Source: an uncultured Saprospiraceae bacterium (GTDB lineage Bacteria > Bacteroidota > Bacteroidia > Chitinophagales > Saprospiraceae). From it: a DNA stretch of 6,201 nucleotides. Where the stretch lies: positions 1 to 6,201 of the forward strand of contig CAKZLT010000635.1 of the NCBI GenBank assembly GCA_937127195.1. The letters are read 5' to 3'. The notes beneath the pieces are model-generated. The model had not been told where the DNA came from, ran no database searches, and was given only the letters and a program-made list of their open reading frames with translations. Positions within the stretch are counted from its first letter, which is position 1; every line of letters begins with the position of its first letter. Shown piece after piece: positions 1 through 5,395 of this stretch. The translations under genes and the position numbers were made by a program.

Positions 1-242
1 TCTTTTTCTGAACCATCATTCAAACGAATAACAACATGATAAACATAGCTATCAGATGATGCTTTTTCGCCATCAATTGTACCATCCCATGATGCTGCTG
101 AATTTCCATCAGCATTGTAAATTAAGTTACCCCATCTGTTGAAAACTCTGAATGTAACTACATCATAAATTGCACCTGGTGCAGTTAAGATTTCAAAAAC
201 ATCATTTTTACCATCATTATCTGGTGTAAATGCATTAGGAAC
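1..242 (-). other. T9SS type B sorting / gliding-motility C-terminal domain (residues 1126 onward, incomplete)
   Basis: The landmarks are VPNAFTPDNDGKNDVFEI, VVTFRVFNRWGNLIYNADGN, a WDGTIDGE turn and YVYHVVIRLNDGSEK, followed by the window edge. This pattern matches the gliding motility-associated C-terminal domain, recognised as the type B T9SS targeting signal. Type B cargoes are known to depend on a PorP/SprF-family outer-membrane partner for export or attachment. The last strand and the stop codon lie before position 1. Confidence 0.93.
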
Positions 243-3200
243 ATTGAAGTTTGGAGTAGTAACAATAATCTCAAAACTTACATCATCCGTACATCCTGCC
301 GAAGAAGTCGCACTTAATGTATAAACAGTTGTTTGAACTGGTGTCAATGTAGGTTGTGCTATACTAGCGTTACTGATTCCTGCTTCTGTAATATTTGGAG
401 TCCAAACATAAGTTAATGGACCAACAGCATTAATACCTAATGGTATTGCATTCGTTACAACTGTAACTTGCTCTCCAACGATAATATCATTATCAGAAGG
501 CACTGATGTTAAGTCGAACTCTCCTTCAACACCAATTGTTACGATATCAGAAACGGTTGAACAGTTACCATTATTAGCTAATAATTGGTAAGTCGTTGTT
601 TCTGTTGGTGTAATATCCAAAGTAGAAGTCATTGCAATGGTATCACCTGTCGTCTGGTTGACCCAGTTGTAAGTAATACTATCTTCTGCTGTATATCCTA
701 ATGAAACACTTTCGCCTTCACAGATAATATCATCTGCACCTGCTGCTGGACTTGGTTGCCCTAATACTTCAATAGTAACCGTGTCTGTTGCAACACAGGC
801 TGGTGAAGTATAGGTAACTACATATTCATTAGTACCGACTGGAGGATTAGAAACTAAAGGACTTCCAGCGGTGGCACTACTTAATGCCGTTGCAGGTGTC
901 CAAGCGTAACTTACTCCATTGGTTATATTCGTAGTAGATATTATTTGGGTATTCTCACCCTGACAAATTATAGTATCGCCTGTGGCTTCAAATATATTCG
1001 GTGTGACCTTTATACTGACCGTATCATTACAAACACCATTACTTGCTACAACAGTATAAGTTGTTACTGTATCTGGAGAAACCCTTGGATTTGTAATAGT
1101 ACTATCACTCAATCCAACTCCTGGAGACCAGAATGAGAAATCAGCACCATTATGTACCAAAGGCATCAATATTGGATTACCACAAATAATAGTATCTGTT
1201 GGTAAATCCACTTCTAATCTATCTCGAATGATAATCGTAGCCGAATCATAAGGAGAAGGACAAGTAGAAGAAATATAAATTGTTACAGTTTCAGAACCTT
1301 CATTAGGATTACTATCATTTACAGGTAAAATATTAATAGTATCAGAAAGTGTTCCTGGAGGGAATACTAACATATAGTTACCATTTGGTCCTGCGACAAG
1401 GTTTGAATTTAGAGTGTAATCTACATTAAAAGTTGCACCTCCTCCAAATTCTATAAATACAGTATCACTATTGGTTGTTTGTGGTGCTAATAAGTTAATA
1501 ATAAATGCACCATCAGCACAATCTTCTGCTGCATTAATAGTGTTATCAAACTGAGAACTAGAACCTGTACTTGCTACTGCTGCGATATTACCGAATAAAC
1601 TATTCGCTTCAATCAATACACCAGAGTCAAACATACGGTCAAACGCATCTGCAATCATCAATCGAACGTGATACCATTCACAGGCCTCTACGGTCGTTTG
1701 TGCTTGTAAGATAGTGGTGTGACCATCGTATCCTAATATTTTTTCGTTCACCGCTGGACCAAATTGAGGTTCACTCGGTGTATTATTCATATAGTAAGCA
1801 TTATTTGTAGTAAAGTTCACTGTATTTACTGTAATAGGTGTAGTTGTATTTGGCACATAAGCCAAATTCTTCTCACCTGTGATACCTGGACCACTAATCA
1901 AAAATGCAAATACATCATAAGCATTGAATGCATTATTAACTAAGTCGTTGTATTCTTCCGAACCAAACATATAGTCAAATACCAACTCATCTGTCGGTGC
2001 AAATACATCAAACTCTAAAATACATCTATCGTTTGTAGCAATACCCGCTAATACTGATAATAAAGAATCACCACCAGAACTCAACTGACCGTTTCCTAAT
2101 TTAGTAGAAGGTCCTTCGGCAGTAGTTGCATATCCGTTAGATAATACAATACCATCAGTTAAGAAGTCTGTGTTGTCTCCAACACCACCACTAAATATAC
2201 CATAAGCACCTTGAGGACAATCCAAAATAGCATTTTGAACGACAACTCCCTGAGCTGCAATTGTCTGAATTAAGCTATCAGGTGTAATATTCGTACTTAC
2301 TTTAAGTGGACATGGTACATTTTGTATGCTAATATCAAAACTCACACATGGCGCACAGCCTGCATTGTCAGAAGATACAATAATATAATAAGTTCCTGGG
2401 TCTTTTAAGTAAGCAGATTGTATTTCTGGGTTACCGAATTGTGCTTCATTTTGCTCAATACACTTCGTCGCATCTGCATTCGGACAGCCATCCATTAAGA
2501 AAACACCTGTTGCAGAACCTGTATTGGCTAATGTTATTTTGATACACTCATCTCCTGAACTTTGATATGCATAAACGAAATCTTCTCCTTCCATATAAGA
2601 ACTTCCACAAGCATCTCCGCTATCATAGTTATTTCCTGCACCACAAGTAGATTTAGTTGTTTCTACAAATGGAAGTTGAGGAATTGGAGTTGCTGTAAAA
2701 CAATCAGATTGAGGTACTGGAGGAGGACAGTTATTAGATATAGACCAATTAAGTTCAAATCCAGTAAAGTTATTGGTACCATCAGAACGGAAACGAATGG
2801 TTACACAACTATCAGGAACAGTAATAACCTGATTACCTTGGTCACAAATTACTGCGTACAAGTTATTAGGATCAACCGAATTTCCTGTATAAACTTCTAA
2901 ACGGTCTAATGCAGGAAATGGCTCAAACTGGTACTGAATATCCAAAATCAAACAGCTATGTGGGTCTGTAGGACAGATAGTATATTCAAAATCCTCTAGT
3001 GGTCCATAATCTGCGGCATCACAACCACTATCAAACAAAGTACCAATACTTGTTGTACTTGTCTGACCATCTGTAGTAGGATCTAAACAGATTGGTGGAA
3101 CGTAAGGTGCAATTGTACCTTGTGCTGCGAAAGGCGTGTTGGTTTGGCTACTTACTCTAATCCAGTAATCGATACCTACGGTTAATCCTGTTACTACAAG

Positions 3201-3617
3201 AGTAGCAGTTTGTCCGGTTACACTTATACAGCCTGAGTTGGCTTGAGCACCTCCATTTGAGCAAGCTCCAGCACCACCAATCATTCTCCAAACTTCAAAC
3301 TGAACATTGGCTCCGGGTGTACCTCCATCAATTTCGATTTCGTAATCGGTAAAGTCGTGTGTGTTGAACTTCCAAAAAACATCATTAATAGTAGCATTAC
3401 TACCTACAAGGCACGGAGGAAGAATTTGTGACCAAAGTGGTGTAGCAGGGGGGACAAGAACTGGCGAAGGTGTCGCTCCTGCGGTTATCCCTGCAAAGGA
3501 TCCTGTTCCATTAGGACTCATTACTACGTTGATAGCATTCGCACAATCATCATTAGCGGGCTGCGCGTAAGCCAGTATCGAACTTAATACAAAAACAAGT
3601 GTCAATATTCGTTTCAT
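1..3617 (-). CDS. Secreted choice-of-anchor L / Ig-repeat protein with T9SS type B sorting domain (3' end cut by window)
   Basis: One open frame of 1205 codons, read by hand with no in-frame stop, runs from ATG at 3617 off the window edge. It starts with a signal peptide, MKRILTLVFVLSSILAYA, with likely cleavage before QPAND. Regions in order: about 20-160, a beta-rich segment opening NDDCANAI; about 195-293, a CUB-like domain with paired cysteines; about 306-430, a second NDDCANAI-like/PPC-like beta domain; about 438-672, a choice-of-anchor L domain (FGSEEYND, VFAFLISGPGITGEKN, YHVRLMIADAFD); about 700-802, a Calx-beta-like segment (NEGSETVTIYI); about 806-1121, four Ig-like repeats; 1126 to the end, a gliding-motility-type C-terminal domain (VPNAFTPDNDGKNDVFEI, FNRWGNLIY, WDG). 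By comparison with that family, roughly ten residues are missing. The protein is predicted to cross the inner membrane by Sec and the outer membrane by T9SS, and then to act at the surface or outside, perhaps in adhesion or gliding; its ligand is unknown. No Shine-Dalgarno precedes the ATG, which is usual for the phylum. Confidence -1.
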   Translation of the reverse strand, partial: MKRILTLVFVLSSILAYAQPANDDCANAINVVMSPNGTGSFAGITAGATPSPVLVPPATPLWSQILPPCLVGSNATINDVFWKFNTHDFTDYEIEIDGGTPGANVQFEVWRMIGGAGACSNGGAQANSGCISVTGQTATLVVTGLTVGIDYWIRVSSQTNTPFAAQGTIAPYVPPICLDPTTDGQTSTTSIGTLFDSGCDAADYGPLEDFEYTICPTDPHSCLILDIQYQFEPFPALDRLEVYTGNSVDPNNLYAVICDQGNQVITVPDSCVTIRFRSDGTNNFTGFELNWSISNNCPPPVPQSDCFTATPIPQLPFVETTKSTCGAGNNYDSGDACGSSYMEGEDFVYAYQSSGDECIKITLANTGSATGVFLMDGCPNADATKCIEQNEAQFGNPEIQSAYLKDPGTYYIIVSSDNAGCAPCVSFDISIQNVPCPLKVSTNITPDSLIQTIAAQGVVVQNAILDCPQGAYGIFSGGVGDNTDFLTDGIVLSNGYATTAEGPSTKLGNGQLSSGGDSLLSVLAGIATNDRCILEFDVFAPTDELVFDYMFGSEEYNDLVNNAFNAYDVFAFLISGPGITGEKNLAYVPNTTTPITVNTVNFTTNNAYYMNNTPSEPQFGPAVNEKILGYDGHTTILQAQTTVEACEWYHVRLMIADAFDRMFDSGVLIEANSLFGNIAAVASTGSSSQFDNTINAAEDCADGAFIINLLAPQTTNSDTVFIEFGGGATFNVDYTLNSNLVAGPNGNYMLVFPPGTLSDTINILPVNDSNPNEGSETVTIYISSTCPSPYDSATIIIRDRLEVDLPTDTIICGNPILMPLVHNGADFSFWSPGVGLSDSTITNPRVSPDTVTTYTVVASNGVCNDTVSIKVTPNIFEATGDTIICQGENTQIISTTNITNGVSYAWTPATALSSATAGSPLVSNPPVGTNEYVVTYTSPACVATDTVTIEVLGQPSPAAGADDIICEGESVSLGYTAEDSITYNWVNQTTGDTIAMTSTLDITPTETTTYQLLANNGNCSTVSDIVTIGVEGEFDLTSVPSDNDIIVGEQVTVVTNAIPLGINAVGPLTYVWTPNITEAGISNASIAQPTLTPVQTTVYTLSATSSAGCTDDVSFEIIVTTPNFNVPNAFTPDNDGKNDVFEILTAPGAIYDVVTFRVFNRWGNLIYNADGNSAASWDGTIDGEKASSDSYVYHVVIRLNDGSEK
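255..1202 (-). repeat. Four tandem Ig-like repeats in the secreted protein (residues ~806-1121)
   Basis: Four diverged protein repeats of about 75-85 residues each begin with a D-x-I-I-C/V-x-G-E type strand. They pass a W-x-P or YNW core (FSFWSPGVGL, YAWTPATAL, YNWVNQTTG, YVWTPNITE), then a TTYTV/TVYTL strand, and end with a C-x-x-D-x-V strand. Repeats 1-3 each carry a cysteine pair (about C812/C863, C885/C941, C966/C1019) placed as in an Ig-like intradomain disulfide. Repeat 4 has Val at the first position and keeps only the second cysteine (C1109). Such repeats usually act as stalks that space a functional head from the sorting domain. Confidence 0.8.
1602..2306 (-). other. Choice-of-anchor L domain (residues ~438-672)
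   Basis: This is a protein-domain span inside the large secreted protein. It opens with NITPDSLIQTIAAQGVVVQN, continues through a GIVLSNGYA turn, then ILEFDVFAPTDELVFDYMFG followed by SEEYND, VFAFLISGPGITGEKN, a YYMNN segment, GYDGHTTILQA and YHVRLMIADAFD followed by FDSGVLIEA. These landmarks, in this order, are typical of the choice-of-anchor L family. That family is found on surface or secreted proteins that carry one of several alternative anchoring or sorting domains, which fits the T9SS domain at this protein's end. The family's biochemical role is not established, so no activity is claimed. Confidence 0.85.
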
Positions 3618-3643
3618 GTAAAATAATTTTGATGTAGTGGTTT

Positions 3644-3651
3644 CAAAGATA
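3644..3651 (-). promoter_or_regulatory. Bacteroidota -7 promoter box TATCTTTG for the secreted protein
   Basis: On the minus strand TATCTTTG matches the TAnnTTTG -7 consensus of Bacteroidota housekeeping promoters exactly and ends 26 bases before the ATG at 3617. Transcription would start near 3637, giving a leader of about 20 bases. No TTTG or TTG -33 box is visible at the usual 17-23 base spacing; TTCATTACA lies there instead. The same octamer precedes the nucleoid-protein gene. Confidence 0.6.
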
Positions 3652-3692
3652 ATCTTTTGAACTCATGGTGTAATGAAGCAATTTTATTTTTT

Positions 3693-3717
3693 AAAATAAC
3701 AGTTCTTGGTTAGAACT
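3693..3717 (-). terminator. Weak terminator-like hairpin downstream of the nucleoid-protein gene
   Basis: On the minus strand AGTTCT-AACCA-AGAACT forms a perfect 6-bp stem with a 5-base loop, followed by GTTATTTT. It lies about 218 bases past the nucleoid-protein stop and about 50 bases before the next promoter box, a sensible place to end that transcript. The stem is short and AT-rich and the U run is interrupted, so it could be weak or incidental. Confidence 0.3.
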
Positions 3718-3934
3718 CTATTCATTACATCAAAATTCTATCAAACCAAATTTTTCAAAAATAATTAGAATAATTACTTTCAGAGCGTAAAATAAAAAAT
3801 TTACTTCTCTTAACAGCAAAGTTTAATATTATTTATAAAAAAATGTACTAAAGATGTCATTTCTTACCACGAATAGGTCATATCAATGCACATTTTATGG
3901 TTGTTATTTTTTTGAGAAGAAAGAGTTGTGTTAA

Positions 3935-4963
3935 TTACTCTTCTCTATTAAAATATATTTTATAATAATACATTCCCTTTTTATCATCATAACCGCGTTC
4001 CATATATTTTTGGTTCGCATCTGGCTCTTCTGGATTTGGGTGTACTTTGATTTCGACTTTGGTGTCGAGTTTGATTAGGTTCTTGAACTTTTTTTTCATT
4101 TTGTCCAAAGTGGATTTCGATATAATAAAATCCTCTTGAGTTGCAATGCCTTTTTGTTCTTCGTATTTTTCCTTAAAACTACTGAATTGCTCGGTATATT
4201 CCTCTTTTTCAATGACTTGTTCCGAAAAATCTTTTAAATCAAAGGAGTCATTATTTTCAAAATACTCAATCGATTTATTCAAAAAGTCAACTTGTTCTTT
4301 TTTATCTTCTTCTTTTGAATAGACTTTTTTTACAAAATCCTTACAAATATTAAGGTAGGTTTTGGTGTGAAAGGTGTTATCAGGTACATTGTCAATACCT
4401 AGAAAGGCTTCTTTCCAAAATCGGGATTCTGTCCCATTCATGTCAGTAGCAATGACTCGATAGCCATCTTCTTCATAGGCATTAAAAATAACTGCACCTT
4501 TGTCTAATTTGCGTGTTGGAACTCCTTCATTTGAGGCAATACCGACTTTTTCATTTTCAAAAGGGAAAGTCAAATACGTGTCGCGTGTCTCGGACTTAAA
4601 AATGCCGATTGCATTGACTAACTCGTCTTCCACCAAAACGTTATCCAAATAGGCAATGTAAAGCTCACCGCTTTTGATTTTTGGATGGTCAGACTTTTCG
4701 TATAAATGCTGTAATAAATGAACGGAAACCTCTTTGAAGGTGTCAGGATTGTCAAAAATAGACTTGCAATATTGATAGACATCATTCATAGCAATACCAG
4801 CATGATGTATAAAGTGGTAAATGTCTTCGGATTTGAAGTGATTTAGAAAATAATCACATAATAAACTATGTAATTCATCATCTAATTCTATTAAATCTTT
4901 GGATGCTTGATAACCATCTCCGAGTTGTTTGTTACCTACTTTGTGCAAAATAAGCGAACTCAT
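3935..4963 (-). CDS. 37-kDa nucleoid-associated protein (NdpA/YejK family), 342 aa
   Basis: Complete gene from ATG at 4963 to TAA at 3935. The protein opens MSSLILHKVGNK and aligns by eye with the NA37 nucleoid-associated family along its whole length; E. coli YejK is about 335 residues. Landmarks include IYHFIHHAGIAMNDVYQYC (about 48-66), a GELYIAYLDN strand, AIGIFKSETRDTYLTF, and a Lys/Glu-rich helical stretch (about 215-285) that may form coiled coil. The end is basic and aromatic, YMERGYDDKKGMYYYKIYFN. There is no signal peptide or membrane segment. Family members are cytoplasmic and bind the nucleoid; the molecular role is poorly defined, and some relatives sit in phage or defence contexts. 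The start was chosen because AGGAGG stands 5 bases before ATG 4963; an in-frame ATG at 4987 would add eight residues but lacks such a site. The gene has its own promoter and no obvious link to the secretion genes around it. Confidence 0.92.
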   Translation of the reverse strand: MSSLILHKVGNKQLGDGYQASKDLIELDDELHSLLCDYFLNHFKSEDIYHFIHHAGIAMNDVYQYCKSIFDNPDTFKEVSVHLLQHLYEKSDHPKIKSGELYIAYLDNVLVEDELVNAIGIFKSETRDTYLTFPFENEKVGIASNEGVPTRKLDKGAVIFNAYEEDGYRVIATDMNGTESRFWKEAFLGIDNVPDNTFHTKTYLNICKDFVKKVYSKEEDKKEQVDFLNKSIEYFENNDSFDLKDFSEQVIEKEEYTEQFSSFKEKYEEQKGIATQEDFIISKSTLDKMKKKFKNLIKLDTKVEIKVHPNPEEPDANQKYMERGYDDKKGMYYYKIYFNREE

Positions 4964-4968
4964 ACTAA

Positions 4969-4976
4969 CCTCCTCA
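4969..4976 (-). promoter_or_regulatory. Strong Shine-Dalgarno site deciding the nucleoid-protein start
   Basis: On the minus strand GAGGAGGT lies just upstream of ATG 4963 (GAGGAGGTTAGTATG), a near-perfect complement of the 16S rRNA tail at a good distance. It falls inside the alternative reading that would begin at 4987, so it argues for the shorter protein. Most Bacteroidota genes, including the large one in this window, lack such a site. Confidence 0.8.
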
Positions 4977-5018
4977 AATGTAAACATAATTCCGTTTCGT
5001 TAGAAAATTTTAAGTTTA

Positions 5019-5026
5019 CAAAGATA
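5019..5026 (-). promoter_or_regulatory. Bacteroidota -7 promoter box TATCTTTG for the nucleoid-protein gene
   Basis: An exact TAnnTTTG match on the minus strand, with a predicted start near 5012 and a leader of about 50 bases. A -33-like TTTA (minus strand, 5048-5051) sits 21 bases upstream, within the usual spacing, and lies in the outer arm of the palindromic element. The element may therefore contribute to this promoter. Confidence 0.6.
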
Positions 5027-5044
5027 GGTATTTTAATGATAAAT

Positions 5045-5395
5045 GATTAAAGAATGTTGAATGCATAATGATTAATGTTGAACGCTCTGCTGTTTCGATT
5101 GAACGGGGTGTAATTCAGTTTTTCGCTGAGGTAGAAAAGAATTTTTGACAAGACCGTTTGTGAAATGAATTTTAAAGCCACTAATGCACGAATGTTAAGC
5201 GAATAAGACTATTTGAAAGCTTTAGACTGGTAGGTTATTTATTGCCTACTCCCTTATTCGTGCATTAGTGGCAAAAATTGTCAAAGAACCAAAATAGTTA
5301 TGTTTATAATTTGTACGAAAAACTGAATTACACCCGTTCAATCGAAACAGCGGAGCATTCAACATCAATCATTATGCATTCATCATTCTTTAATC
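5045..5395. repeat. Nested palindromic element (MITE-like, outer arms ~80 bp)
   Basis: The left arm 5045-5125 (81 bases) is the inverted copy of the right arm 5316-5395 (80 bases), with four substitutions and one extra G at about 5107. Perfect blocks include 5058-5073, 5089-5106 (gctgtttcgattgaacgg) and 5108-5125. Between the arms lie two further inverted repeats, 5144-5151/5278-5285 (tttgacaa) and 5177-5193/5256-5272, all centred within about 10 bases of 5220. The arm boundary at ...tttttcg is sharp on the inside; outside, similarity fades, with a 9-base match (tattttaat, 5029-5037 against 5399-5407) after short gaps. No gene is visible inside. The form suggests a non-autonomous mobile element or an inverted duplication; no target-site duplication could be identified. 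Confidence 0.85.
5177..5272. repeat. Inner 17-bp perfect inverted repeat with 62-base loop
   Basis: gccactaatgcacgaat at 5177-5193 is perfectly inverted at 5256-5272. The pairing continues as aag/ctt if 11 bases (gttaagcgaat, 5194-5204) are bulged out; those bases repeat the gaat at the arm end, so they look like a later insertion or slip. An alternative 8-bp pair, cgaataag 5200-5207 with cttattcg 5253-5260, competes for the same right arm. The loop contains a small stem, gtagg/cctac at 5230-5249. On the minus strand the stem is followed by TTTAAAATT, so it could also weakly stop transcription leaving the PorP/SprF gene. Confidence 0.85.

Larger units (their letters stand above)
3625..3737. 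repeat. Overlapping inverted repeats around the promoter and start region of the secreted protein
   Basis: AATTTTGATGTA at 3625-3636 is perfectly inverted at 3726-3737 (TACATCAAAATT). TGTAATGAA at 3669-3677 is perfectly inverted at 3721-3729. The two pairs share bases 3726-3729, so they cannot both form fully. On the minus-strand RNA the proximal 12-base arm ends 7 bases before the AUG, where a ribosome would bind. Only RNA begun upstream of 3737 would contain both arms; RNA begun at the proximal promoter would not. The pairing is AU-rich and its function is inferred. Confidence 0.4.
3618..3934. other. 317-bp intergenic region between the nucleoid protein and the secreted protein
   Basis: This AT-rich spacer separates two genes on the same strand. 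Its proximal 120 bases hold the promoter box, inverted repeats and weak hairpin listed separately. The remainder, about 3738-3934, is AT-rich with no convincing reading frame, tRNA, strong hairpin or repeat visible. A spacer this long with its own promoter argues that the two genes are not one operon. Confidence 0.7.

Noticed and set aside
945..1136. Plus-strand reading frame of 63 codons
   Set aside because: It lies antisense to the Ig-like repeats of the large minus-strand gene, whose frame is unbroken and matches known domains; its translation resembles no family I know.
2562..2900. Plus-strand reading frame of 112 codons
   Set aside because: It is antisense to the CUB-like and second beta domain coding sequence, and its composition (many Ile, Thr, Ser, Arg) is typical of a shadow of an AT-rich gene.
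3361..3570. Plus-strand reading frame of 69 codons
   Set aside because: It is antisense to the N-terminal part of the secreted protein, with no promoter or ribosome site of its own recognised.
3914..3945. Hairpin gagaaga/tcttctc at the end of the nucleoid-protein gene as its terminator
   Set aside because: On the minus strand the 7-bp stem has an 18-base loop and is followed by an A run, not a U run; it also overlaps coding sequence.
4985..4987. ATG at 4987 as the nucleoid-protein start
   Set aside because: The strong Shine-Dalgarno site lies downstream of it and points to ATG 4963, and the family-like sequence begins with MSSLILHK.
5045..5395. CRISPR array or tRNA-like structure in the intergenic element
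   Set aside because: The repeats are inverted and single, not regularly spaced direct repeats, and no cloverleaf or conserved tRNA segments are visible.
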